This document shows, in pieces, positions 8,004 to 16,170 of a stretch of DNA of 55,246 bases. The first letter of the stretch is position 1; the number at the start of each line of letters is the position of its first letter. The position numbers and the translations under genes are program-made. This DNA comes from Candidatus Accumulibacter meliphilus (lineage in GTDB: Bacteria > Pseudomonadota > Gammaproteobacteria > Burkholderiales > Rhodocyclaceae), in assembly GCA_003332265.1 (NCBI GenBank), contig QPGA01000002.1, positions 143,976-199,221 on the forward strand, read 5' to 3'. Under the pieces are notes generated by a model. That model was given only the letters and a program-made list of their open reading frames with translations. It had not been told where the DNA came from and searched no databases.

Positions 8004-9647
8004 TTAGTTGATTTCAAGGCGCCTTTTCGATCGCTCGTAGTAGCGGACGGAGCGCGTATCTTTATGGCCTTTAGTCAGCTCAAGCGTCTTACGGAAGCCT
8101 TCCTTTGCATCACCGTGCCTGCCAAATGTATCAAGACATTCCGCCCGGTGGAAGTAGCAGGGAGCACAGTTTGCGTCGAACTTGAGCGCTCTGGAAAAAT
8201 AATCGGAAGATTTCTTGCAGTCAGACGTATTGATATAGCCGAGGTGTTCGAAAACTTCTGCCGACGGAGCGGTCCTTTCCAATTCCAGCAAGAGCCGCTC
8301 AGCGTCCTGTGTTCGTCCTGCTCCGTACAGCCTTTTTGCTTCCCGCAGGCGAGCATATGGGTTGCCTTGCTCCCTCAGAGACTGAAAATGTGCTTCGCCG
8401 ATCTCTATTTCCGACGGATTCATGCTGGCGATGATTGCGGAATCAAGCTGTGCAAGCACTCTCTGGGAGCCGGTGTTTCTGGACATCCAGAAGGAAACGG
8501 TAGTGCCGCGTCGCGCCACGGATGCGCATGGCGAGTGCGGGAACTTCGTGGAGTAGCGACGGTAATCTTCATAGGTATCACGATTGTCGGCCGCTTTCGT
8601 CAGGATTGCCGAGTAGGCATTGAGAGCGTCCTTCAGTCGGCCAATCGTGTCGGCAACGAGTTGCGCGTCTTCCGTGTTCAGCGTTCCGACGTACTTGTCG
8701 AAAGAGTCAGGATTGCCGCACCCGTCAAGCGCGCGTGCCGTAAGCGCTGCAAGGAGCTGCTCTGGGGTTCTGCCGACTTCTTTTTGAGGCGACTTACAGC
8801 ATGTGGCTGCGTCAGCTTTTCTCACCACGATTTCCTCTTTCGCAACGGCGAATGGCTGTCCGTAGGGATCGATGAGTTCTGCAACAACCAGCACGCGCTG
8901 TCGTTCACTTTCTTGAGTTGTTAGGACGGTGGTCTTAAGCGTATAGCTGCTTCGGTACGGTTTCCTCAGAACCACGCTCTTTCTGAACACGGTTTCCCGA
9001 GGGGAGGTGCCGGTGATGCGCAGGGTGAGATCGCTCTCGCCCGAATCGGGAATGGTCGTTCCGAGGACGACCTTGATGGAGTTTTCCGGATCCATCACTG
9101 CATTTTTTGAACGAATTACCACACGAGCTTGTGCTTGAACAGGGGGCAGCGGTGGATTATTGAGCTCTTGGCGGTCTTGGGGCAGAGGTGGCTGGCGACA
9201 AAGCGCTTCAGCACCTGGTTTCGTGTCGCGGACGGAATCTGGAGTGGCGGGCGATAGGCAGAGCGTTAGCTGATCCTCGACTCCGGGTGCCGATGGCGCA
9301 TGCGGATGCGTACTCGGCTCGTCTTGCGAGGCGTCAGTTACGTCTTCGTCTTGAGGAGCAAGCGGGGGGCTTTCAGGGCGATCTCCTTCATGCGGCAGGG
9401 GGGCATGCTCGGCATGTGACGCTGCTTGCGCGCTGGATCTCTCAAGGGCTTGTGCCTGCGCGGATTGCGAGTCGGCCTCAGCTTGGGCGTCCGGCTTAAC
9501 CGCCGAGCTTAGTCCGTCCATGGCTTTGGTGGCGAAGTGAACGATGTCTTCGCGCAGCGAACCGATTGATTGACACCCACTCAATGCTGAAATAGCGAGC
9601 AATGCGAGAAAAACAACGGCCGATTTGGTGCCCATGATAAGCTTCAT
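8004..9647 (-). CDS. Outer-membrane-type lipoprotein with Ig-like middle and TPR C-terminus
   Basis: I chose the ATG at 9647: AGAGGG lies six bases upstream, and it gives a textbook lipoprotein signal peptide with lipobox LSGC near residue 24. The 547-residue product then has an Ala/Pro/Gln/Glu-rich low-complexity stretch with paired PLPP motifs, a beta-sandwich-like region (VVIRSKNAVMDPENSIKVVL and following strands), a cysteine pair (ATCCKS), and a C-terminal TPR array (for example SDYFSRALKFDANCAPCYFH). TPR lipoproteins often act as assembly or docking factors in secretion systems. It is the first gene of the operon with the ExbB-like, one-TM and coiled-coil genes, so it may link that complex to the outer membrane. 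No exact family is recognised. Confidence 0.78.
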   Translation of the reverse strand: MKLIMGTKSAVVFLALLAISALSGCQSIGSLREDIVHFATKAMDGLSSAVKPDAQAEADSQSAQAQALERSSAQAASHAEHAPLPHEGDRPESPPLAPQDEDVTDASQDEPSTHPHAPSAPGVEDQLTLCLSPATPDSVRDTKPGAEALCRQPPLPQDRQELNNPPLPPVQAQARVVIRSKNAVMDPENSIKVVLGTTIPDSGESDLTLRITGTSPRETVFRKSVVLRKPYRSSYTLKTTVLTTQESERQRVLVVAELIDPYGQPFAVAKEEIVVRKADAATCCKSPQKEVGRTPEQLLAALTARALDGCGNPDSFDKYVGTLNTEDAQLVADTIGRLKDALNAYSAILTKAADNRDTYEDYRRYSTKFPHSPCASVARRGTTVSFWMSRNTGSQRVLAQLDSAIIASMNPSEIEIGEAHFQSLREQGNPYARLREAKRLYGAGRTQDAERLLLELERTAPSAEVFEHLGYINTSDCKKSSDYFSRALKFDANCAPCYFHRAECLDTFGRHGDAKEGFRKTLELTKGHKDTRSVRYYERSKRRLEIN

Positions 9648-10291
9648 TGCAAGCCCTCTAGCGGAACTGGAAGCTAGGGTTACGAGAAAAATGGCCGCTT
9701 CGGCAAGAGATATTCTCAAGTGGCCCGCGCCGCGCTCAGTGCGAAGGCATAGATGATGATCTCCGTACGAGAAGTTTACGCGCTCCCGCGTGGGTAGAGT
9801 AATCCGCCGTCTATGATAAGGGCTACGGTAAAGAAGATGCAAACGAGACGAGAAACGAGGCTGGCAGTAGAGCGAATCCGTTCAGGCGTTTCTTGGGGTT
9901 CCACATGGATTGATCACAGCTCATAATATACACTAGACGAGTCGCGCCGGAATGCAAGCGAAGAGTCGTCGGGGCGTCGCCGGCGATTGGCGCCTTGGTC
10001 GTTTATGGCACTCACATAGTTATTAACTTTCTTATCAATGGTCACAGAACGCATCGCTGGCCCGTGGTGAAAGCTGCAGTGGCGCGTGGCAAGTAGCTCG
10101 GATTTGCTGCTTCGTTCAGTTTTCGAGTCGCGCCTCAATCGTATTTGCGCGCTGTCTGCGCCAGGAACATTTATGCCAATACTCTGACGGCCACGACTGT
10201 CGGTGATCAAAGCCCGGTTCTTTTCTTGGAGGCAAAACGCGCCTCGATCATATCCCGGTGGGGTTTTGACCTGCCAGAGTGCTCCAGTTTG
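9648..10291. other. Intergenic region between the tail operon and the lipoprotein operon
   Basis: About 640 bp holds no convincing gene. Short frames on both strands overlap and lack ribosome binding sites. It should contain the end of the tail transcript and the promoter of the lipoprotein operon. A small inverted repeat (GAGGC/GCCTC) lies near 10229-10245 but lacks a following T-run on the minus strand, so I do not call it a terminator. An AT-rich patch sits near 9920-9940. Confidence 0.4.
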
Positions 10292-11161
10292 TCATCCTCC
10301 GTCACTGCTTTCCTCTACTTTCGAGCGGTCGATTACGACCGCTTTTATCTTGTTCGAGGGCGGAGTCGCGCGGCCGAGCGTCAGCGTCATTTCCGATTCG
10401 GCGCTAAGCGACAGCGTAGCGAAGCTGTGGATGAGCCGTGATTCGCCGGGAAGCGATAGCCGCTCGATGGCCGTCAACTCTACCCGCGGGTCGAGCAGTC
10501 GCACGTTGAACAAGGTGCCTGCGGGCTGGGTCAGTTCGATGCGCACCAGTTCGAGGCGGTCGATGCCGGTAAGGGCGGTCAGTGCTGCGGCGAGCGCCGG
10601 GGTCATTAGTGCATCGGCGGCGCTGGTCTGCGCGGCCCAGGCGTTGATCTCGATGGTGATGCGGCAGGGCGAACGTTCCTGGTAGCCCGCCGTCGGAGTT
10701 CCGCTGCGCGACAGGACGGTGAATGGCCCAACTGGCGCTTGGCGAAACTCCAGGGTGTCTTGCTTTTTATTGGCGTCTTCCTTGGGCTGAGTCTCTTCCT
10801 CGTACTGGGGGTCGTCGTCCTCGGGCGCCTCCGTGATCAGGTAGTCGTCACCGCGTCGGGCGAGTCGGCCTGGTGTCAGCTCGATTTCGATGATGTTCTT
10901 GCCGGTGTGTTTCGGGAAAGCCCACTTCACCGTTTCGCTGTCTCCGGTCAGGGTCAGGCGCTGAGGGAGATCGACAGGGGCGCGTTTGTCCTGCCCGTCG
11001 GCGTCAGATTTCCTCGTCGGGCGCAAGCGGGTCGCGGCAATGTTGAGCGCTGGTGCATCGTCGGGGGAGGGCGGTTGCATGGGCCCGGTCGTCGGCCTCG
11101 GATTCGCCGGCAGTGCCAGATGAACGGCGTCGGCCAGCAGGTTTTCGAGGTGATTGAGCAT
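10292..11161 (-). CDS. Putative tail terminator/cap-like protein (Pvc16/DUF4255-like, uncertain)
   Basis: The 289-residue product starts MLNHLENLLADAVHLALP, a helix like that opening the DUF4255/Pvc16 family of contractile injection systems, and ends with beta-rich sequence (RLELVRIELTQPAGTLFNVR, then a LTLGRATPPS segment). The middle is charged and low-complexity (EDDDPQYEEE). The start is unsure: no good ribosome binding site precedes the ATG, and the frame stays open upstream through ASTDAI. It is the last gene of the tail operon, the position where terminator or cap genes may lie. The assignment rests on N-terminal resemblance and position and could be wrong. Confidence 0.5.
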   Translation of the reverse strand: MLNHLENLLADAVHLALPANPRPTTGPMQPPSPDDAPALNIAATRLRPTRKSDADGQDKRAPVDLPQRLTLTGDSETVKWAFPKHTGKNIIEIELTPGRLARRGDDYLITEAPEDDDPQYEEETQPKEDANKKQDTLEFRQAPVGPFTVLSRSGTPTAGYQERSPCRITIEINAWAAQTSAADALMTPALAAALTALTGIDRLELVRIELTQPAGTLFNVRLLDPRVELTAIERLSLPGESRLIHSFATLSLSAESEMTLTLGRATPPSNKIKAVVIDRSKVEESSDGG

Positions 11162-11380
11162 GATGGCGTCAGTGCTGGCCGAGGGAGAGTCTGCACAAAT
11201 TGCCGAAATCGGCAGCCGCGGTTCTAGCGCGGTGTTCTAATGGCGTTGACGCGCGGCGGTTATGGCACCGTCGCAGGTGGCTGCGGGGCGGACTTGTCGT
11301 CCATCCGACACACGTCAGGTCGTAAACGGACAGAATCACCGGTGGATCGTCTAGTGAGGTAAGCATCAGGGAATAATCAA

Positions 11381-11590
11381 TCAGGTAGCGGGCGATGGCG
11401 AGCCGAGTGACTCGGCTGCCGCCGGAATATCGCACTTTGATAATTCTTCCAGTACCTGGATCGCGCCACTGATACGCAGCAGCGTCTGGTGCAACTCCGC
11501 CTGTCGGTTCTGCAATTCGGTCATCACTTTCTGGCCGGAGGCGTATTCCTCGCGCAGTTCTTCGAGGCGCGCTTCTATCTTCTCTTGCAT
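11381..11590 (-). CDS. Small coiled-coil protein of the tail operon
   Basis: The 69-residue product is almost entirely one heptad-patterned helix (EEKIEARLEEL-like start, then TELQNRQAELHQTLLRISGA) and ends in a short Ser/Pro tail. AGGA lies about six bases before the ATG. Such small helical proteins are common near fibre genes, where they act as chaperones or trimerisation modules. That role is inferred. An overlapping 164-residue frame on the same strand (11169-11663) is Arg/Pro-rich and has no recognisable content, so I prefer the coiled-coil reading. The ~220 bp between this gene and the next start is not assigned. Confidence 0.6.
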   Translation of the reverse strand: MQEKIEARLEELREEYASGQKVMTELQNRQAELHQTLLRISGAIQVLEELSKCDIPAAAESLGSPSPAT

Positions 11591-11667
11591 TGGTGATCCT
11601 ACGAAAAAAGGTGATGACGGGGTGTGTTGGTGTTGAGTGTGAGCACTGCACTTCCGTAGGCAACTCG

Positions 11668-12501
11668 CTAGTCCGCTATATCCGGGATCCAGAGTTCTTG
11701 AGCCTCAAGCGTCCAGCTTGAACCGGCCCATCCGGTGTAGGCATCGCAGATGGAGTACCCTTGAACGGGGCCAACCCAGACACCAATCGTATGGGCTCCA
11801 GGCGATATACCTCGCGCATATCCAATGACTGTCGTCTGCTCGTGGTGATTTCCGCTCAAGGAGTATCTGTCGTAACGAATGACACCGCCAGGTGGGCTCT
11901 GGCCGTCAATCCGTATCTCCCAGCTCGCGGCGCCTGGTCCGTTTGCATCGCCACCGCGGACTCTAAAGTTGTCACAATAGAGTATACGAATTGCTGTTGC
12001 GGCGTAACGCTTGGTAAATGGCAGCACTCTCGAAACGATCTGACCATTATCAGTTTCATCGTTCGGGCCAAGCTTGCTGACGACGCTTATCTTCCTAATG
12101 ATTCCTCCAGTGACATCCAGGTCGCCGCCAACCACTAAGCCCTGCTGGATACTTAGATTGCCGCTGACGGTGTCACCGGCACGGTTCAGTTTATCGTCGC
12201 GCAAGCTCTTTACCATCGCCAGCAGATCGTCGATGTCGCCGAGCAGCGCCTTGCCCTTGACTTTGAGGTCGCCATTGACCGTGAGGTTGTTGCTCGTGCT
12301 CAACGTCGTGACGTTGACCTCGGCTGTGGGGTCGATTGCCGCTCCAGGAAGAAGACTTCCGTGGTCCTTGCCGTCATGCTTGCCGGTGTGCGTGTGGCTG
12401 AGAATGTCTTCGCGAGCCTGGATCTGCAGTTCGTTCCAGTCGCCGCTACGGATGATGTCGTTGGGGTCCTTGCGGACGTAAGGGTCGGGTCTGTCGGCCA
12501 T
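11668..12501 (-). CDS. Tail fibre-like protein, short paralogue
   Basis: A strong AGGAGGT lies ten bases before the ATG. The first ~120 of 277 residues match the adjacent 502-residue fibre: PYVRKDPNDIIRSGDWNELQ, an ILSHTHTGKHDG histidine-rich turn, an LTVNGDLKVKGKALLGDI repeat and KLNRAGDTVSGNL. This is probably the baseplate-attachment and shaft region. The C-terminus differs and is beta-rich, with Trp and Gly turns (SWEIRIDGQSPPGG, VIGYARGISPGAHTIGVWVG), as in receptor-binding tips. A lectin-like fold is possible but unproven. It lies directly downstream of its paralogue, so the particle may carry two fibre types or one may be a spare. Confidence 0.75.
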   Translation of the reverse strand: MADRPDPYVRKDPNDIIRSGDWNELQIQAREDILSHTHTGKHDGKDHGSLLPGAAIDPTAEVNVTTLSTSNNLTVNGDLKVKGKALLGDIDDLLAMVKSLRDDKLNRAGDTVSGNLSIQQGLVVGGDLDVTGGIIRKISVVSKLGPNDETDNGQIVSRVLPFTKRYAATAIRILYCDNFRVRGGDANGPGAASWEIRIDGQSPPGGVIRYDRYSLSGNHHEQTTVIGYARGISPGAHTIGVWVGPVQGYSICDAYTGWAGSSWTLEAQELWIPDIAD

Positions 12502-12537
12502 TTGAAGACGAACCTCCTCATTTTATTTTCTGTTTGC

Positions 12538-14046
12538 TTAAGCACCAAACACAACCAGAGTAAACATCACTCGGTTGTCAACCTCGTTCTCCTTTCGCGA
12601 CTCTGAACAATATGCGATTCCCCAAGCCATTTTTTCGTCGAAGCCACTAAGCTTTATATAGACCGTCTGTGGAATTGCCGCGTCACTCGCTACATGCGTG
12701 CCAACGGTAAAACCGGTAGCAAGATCACTGAAGCCCTGAAGTACCACGAGACACTCGTACACGGCCACGAATTCTCCAGCGTAGTTGACTTTCCATTGTC
12801 CTACTACATCAACTCCACCATTGGTTACGATTTGGTCACGGAAAGCCTTAATCTTTGGATACACGCGATTGCCCTCTGCGATGAGCGGTCCGGCGCTGGC
12901 CATGGTGCTTACTCCCCAGCCCATATCCCGACCAATCGTGATGCGATTCGCGGAGTCGCCTTCGTAGTACATGAGGCTAGCCACTCGGCTACCGCCATCA
13001 TGCACGGCGATCTCCGTATTCGCCATGGTTTCCAGCATTAACCCGGCAGTGTTGGCGTTCCAGCCGCTACCGCCGCCATAGCTCGTCGCAGTGCTCCCAA
13101 TCGTCAACGAGCCGCTGACCATGCGCTCTTGGGGAACTGCATAGCCGGTACCATCGGAAATCATGGCCGTGCCAACTACGGACAGCTTTGCTTTCGGGTT
13201 GTCGGTGCCCATTCCGACATAACCATTCGCGCCCAGAACCAGGTCAGTGTAGTTCCAAGGTTGCCGAACGAAGTGCATCTTGCTGCCCTGTACAAAGATC
13301 GCCCAGTCGTTATCGTCGGTGTCGATAAAATCGAGTTGCGGTGAATTACCCTTGATGGCCACTTGCCCGCCATGTACAAGGCCGCTATCCGGGTCCTTGC
13401 CAGCATTGTGGTTCCCTTGCACCATCAGTTTCTGACCTGGTGTTATCGTGCCGATGCCAACGTTGCGATCCCTGGTGATATTGAATACATCTTCGCCGTT
13501 ATTCCACAGACTTAGCCGTCCCCCCGGGCGGTTGGTAATCTCCACTCGATGTTCCAGCCCTTCTCTTGTGGATAGCCGCAAGCAGGCCGTCACGCCCGAT
13601 GACTCGAATAAGCCAACCTCGTTCAGGGCGACCACGTGAAAGCGGTGGGTTGGCGTTGGCGTGCCAATCCCGAATGCGCCGCCTACCAGCAGATTGTTGA
13701 TGACTGTGTCGCCGGCACGGTTGAGCTTCTCTGCCTGCAAACCCTTGACGGTGGCCAGCAGATCGGCGATGTCGCCGAGTAGCGCCTTGCCGTTGACCGC
13801 CAGCTCACCCTTGACGACGAGGTTGCCGCTGGTGGTCAGGGTTTTGACGCTGACCTCGGCTGCCGGGTCGATGAGTTTGCCGTCGATCGCGCCCGCTTCA
13901 ATGGCAGCGCGCGGAATCAGGCTGCCGTCTTCGTTCCCGGTGTGCCGATGGCCAAGAATTTCCTCGCGCGCCTTGACCTGCAGTTCGTTCCACTCACTGG
14001 CGCGGAGGACATCACCGGGGGCCTTGCGAAAATAGGGGTTGGGCAT
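12538..14046 (-). CDS. Tail fibre protein, long paralogue
   Basis: The 502-residue product shares its N-terminus with the next gene (NPYFRKAPGDVLRASEWNEL, GHRHTGNEDGSLIPRAAI, KALLGDIADLLATVKGL). Its central part has the GIGT-x-TP...L-x-V-x-G repeats (VGIGTITPGQKLMVQGNHNA; YVGMGTDNPKAKLSVVGT) typical of trimeric beta-helical phage fibres. The C-terminal ~180 residues (from MVSGSLTIGSTATSYGGGSG) have no recognised fold and are the likely receptor-binding tip. Its start overlaps the preceding stop as TGATG, so translation is probably coupled. Confidence 0.8.
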   Translation of the reverse strand: MPNPYFRKAPGDVLRASEWNELQVKAREEILGHRHTGNEDGSLIPRAAIEAGAIDGKLIDPAAEVSVKTLTTSGNLVVKGELAVNGKALLGDIADLLATVKGLQAEKLNRAGDTVINNLLVGGAFGIGTPTPTHRFHVVALNEVGLFESSGVTACLRLSTREGLEHRVEITNRPGGRLSLWNNGEDVFNITRDRNVGIGTITPGQKLMVQGNHNAGKDPDSGLVHGGQVAIKGNSPQLDFIDTDDNDWAIFVQGSKMHFVRQPWNYTDLVLGANGYVGMGTDNPKAKLSVVGTAMISDGTGYAVPQERMVSGSLTIGSTATSYGGGSGWNANTAGLMLETMANTEIAVHDGGSRVASLMYYEGDSANRITIGRDMGWGVSTMASAGPLIAEGNRVYPKIKAFRDQIVTNGGVDVVGQWKVNYAGEFVAVYECLVVLQGFSDLATGFTVGTHVASDAAIPQTVYIKLSGFDEKMAWGIAYCSESRKENEVDNRVMFTLVVFGA

Positions 14047-14522
14047 CAGAAGAGCACCTCCCAGCTCAGGGTCATGTCGAGGTTGCCGGTGCGGGTGATG
14101 CTGCCGAAGGTCACGCGGTTGTAGAGCACCGGGTCCAGATTGGGGAAGCGGATGACGATTCCCGCCTCGTGCAGTTCCTGGCGTCCGTCGCCGATGGGCG
14201 GGAAGGTTGCCATGACGGTGGCCAACGCGCGCTGCTGACCGTCTTCGCTGACGACAGTCACCTGTTTGGTCGTGGCAACGACCTCATCGCGGGGTTCGCC
14301 GAGGAGCGTGTCCTCCGGCCTCGCGTCGGAGGCACTGCTGCCGACGGCAATCCGCAGTTCCGGTTTGCCGGTCACCTCGCCACTGAAGATACGCGCCACC
14401 AGGGCCTTGCCGGCGGTAGTGATCAGGTTGTCGTGCTGTCGTTGGCAGACGATCCGGCCATCCGGGGTGCGCAGTTCGATCGTCAGGCGGCCGCTCAAGC
14501 TTTGTTCTTCGTGAATGCTCAT
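14046..14522 (-). CDS. Tail-associated protein upstream of the fibres
   Basis: The ATG at 14522 is preferred over one at 14570 because it avoids a 23-base overlap with the upstream gene, although its ribosome binding site is weak. The 158-residue product has a beta-sandwich flavour: SGRLTIELRTPDGRIVCQRQ, then NLITTAGKALVARIFSG, and a C-terminal RTGNLDMTLSWEVLF. The N-LIT-x-x-G-x-x-L-x-A motif is common in small phage and tail-like proteins encoded between baseplate and fibres. The exact role is unknown; a fibre-attachment adaptor is a reasonable guess. Confidence 0.65.
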   Translation of the reverse strand: MSIHEEQSLSGRLTIELRTPDGRIVCQRQHDNLITTAGKALVARIFSGEVTGKPELRIAVGSSASDARPEDTLLGEPRDEVVATTKQVTVVSEDGQQRALATVMATFPPIGDGRQELHEAGIVIRFPNLDPVLYNRVTFGSITRTGNLDMTLSWEVLF

Positions 14523-14547
14523 CGTCGGTAGCTCTGCTCGGTAGTCG

Positions 14548-16170
14548 CTAGTCGAAACGTGATGCGTCAAGGCGGGTGTTGTCGAAGACTGCTCGCCAGG
14601 CGAGCACAGCGTCGGTCAGCGGGTGGGCTTCGCGGTTCTTCGACTGCGTTGTCCAGGTCAGCGGGCCCTCGGTCGCAGGTAGCGACTCGCGCCACTGTTG
14701 CCGCGTTTGCCAGCTCACACGTTCGCCGAGAGCCGCCTGCTCGCGTCTCTTCGGTTCGGGGAAGTCAAGCGCAGCGACGATGCCGGCTGCGCGCGCCTGC
14801 TGTATCCAGCGTGACAGCATGCGCGCCGAGCCGCGTGTTTCGGCTTGCCCGACCCAGGTGCTGCGAGGAATGCTCAGGCGGAAGCTTGCCGGTCGGCGCG
14901 CCCACCACGATAGCGTCAGCTCGACCGAGGCTTCGCCGGGCTGCTCAGGAGCGTTGTCGACCACTGGGCCGGCCATGGCTCCGGTGATCGCTGCGACATC
15001 GGTGCGGGTAAGGACGCGATAGGCCCATAGGTCGGCTCCGGGGCGGACGCGTGGCGTGCGTACCTGCTGACCGGAGGCGCCGAAACGGGCCGTCATCTCG
15101 TTGTTCTGGTCATCGTCTTCGTAAGCGAGCGTGGCGGTGTCAAAGACGCTGCCATCGCTCAGCGCGTCGGCGAAACGCGCTCCTTCGCTGGCCTCGGCGC
15201 TTGCAAAGCGTGCCAGCCCCGGATCGTCGGGATCGGCATCGGGGGCGGCAAAAAACGCACCGGTCAGGTAGTAGATACTGGCGTTGACGATCCGTTGGTT
15301 CTTGCCGTCAGGGTCGATGATGACGGCGCTACCGGAGGGATACTGATCACGCCAGTGGTGCGCAAGGTTTCCGTCATGGCTTTCGTAGCGCCGGGTTTCT
15401 TCGAGATCGACTTGCGGCCAGACACTGAGAACCTCGTCCGGCTGCAGCGTGCCGGCATAGAGCATGATCTCGCCGGTGGCCCGGTTGTGCAGGCAGGGGT
15501 AGCTCGTTGTCTGCTCGACCGCCTTCAGTCGGACTGCAGGCACATCTTCGTCGAGGCTAGCATTCTCCACCGCGAAGCGCATTCCCGGCCGCGGTTGCGG
15601 GCTGACGACCAGACGCTGTGCTTGCGGCGGGTTGTCGGTGATCCACGCCTCCAGCACGCGTGTGCCGACGTTTGGACACTCGGTCGCCGCCTTACCCGCC
15701 CGGCAGACCGGGCAACGCTCGATCGTTCCTGGCGGCAGCCCGTAGCCGATCGTCGTGTCGAGGTGCTTCTCGATACGCGCACAGGGCTCGGCGCCGAGCG
15801 TGGCGATGGCCAGTTCGAGCAGCGCGCGTGGAGTGTTCACGCCGCGCGTGAGGACACGGGCGGTGATGAATAGCCGGCTGCGGTAGGCCTCGGTTTCCTC
15901 GCCGTCGAGCCGGTCGATTCCTAACAAGGCGCCGAGCCTCTCGAGAGCGCTCGCCCCTTGGCCGATCGAGACCTCGCTGTCCGACGCTTCACCGCTGGCG
16001 AGTTTCAGCCAGTGGTCGCGCTGTGTACGCGTCAGGCCCGCGTCGAGCTCGGCGAGTGCCGCCGCCATCGTGTCGATCACCCCCGCCAGCGAACTCCCTT
16101 CCGGTTGGCCGGCAAAAACGCGCGGCAAGAGGGCGAGCAGGGCGCGGCGGCGGGCGCGGGGGTCAGCCAT
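14548..16170 (-). CDS. Baseplate wedge/tail protein, gpI position
   Basis: The 540-residue product overlaps the gpJ stop by eight bases (ATGGCTGA), showing translational coupling. The N-terminal ~150 residues are helical (LLPRVFAGQPEGSSLAGVID, ERLGALLGIDRLDGEETEAY) and resemble the wedge proteins that follow gpJ in contractile tails (P2 gpI, Afp12-position genes). A short cysteine cluster follows (ERCPVCRAGKAATECP) that could bind a metal. The rest is beta-rich. It is much longer than P2 gpI (~176 residues), so the C-terminal ~350 residues are an extension. Function is assigned by position and N-terminal resemblance. Confidence 0.65.
   Translation of the reverse strand: MADPRARRRALLALLPRVFAGQPEGSSLAGVIDTMAAALAELDAGLTRTQRDHWLKLASGEASDSEVSIGQGASALERLGALLGIDRLDGEETEAYRSRLFITARVLTRGVNTPRALLELAIATLGAEPCARIEKHLDTTIGYGLPPGTIERCPVCRAGKAATECPNVGTRVLEAWITDNPPQAQRLVVSPQPRPGMRFAVENASLDEDVPAVRLKAVEQTTSYPCLHNRATGEIMLYAGTLQPDEVLSVWPQVDLEETRRYESHDGNLAHHWRDQYPSGSAVIIDPDGKNQRIVNASIYYLTGAFFAAPDADPDDPGLARFASAEASEGARFADALSDGSVFDTATLAYEDDDQNNEMTARFGASGQQVRTPRVRPGADLWAYRVLTRTDVAAITGAMAGPVVDNAPEQPGEASVELTLSWWARRPASFRLSIPRSTWVGQAETRGSARMLSRWIQQARAAGIVAALDFPEPKRREQAALGERVSWQTRQQWRESLPATEGPLTWTTQSKNREAHPLTDAVLAWRAVFDNTRLDASRFD

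Noticed and set aside
10229-10245. Hairpin as terminator of the tail operon
   Set aside because: The inverted repeat is short and lacks a T-run on the minus strand.
11169-11663. 164-residue frame overlapping the small coiled-coil gene on the same strand
   Set aside because: Arg/Pro/Thr-rich with no domain, whereas the overlapping 69-residue coiled-coil frame has heptads and a ribosome binding site.
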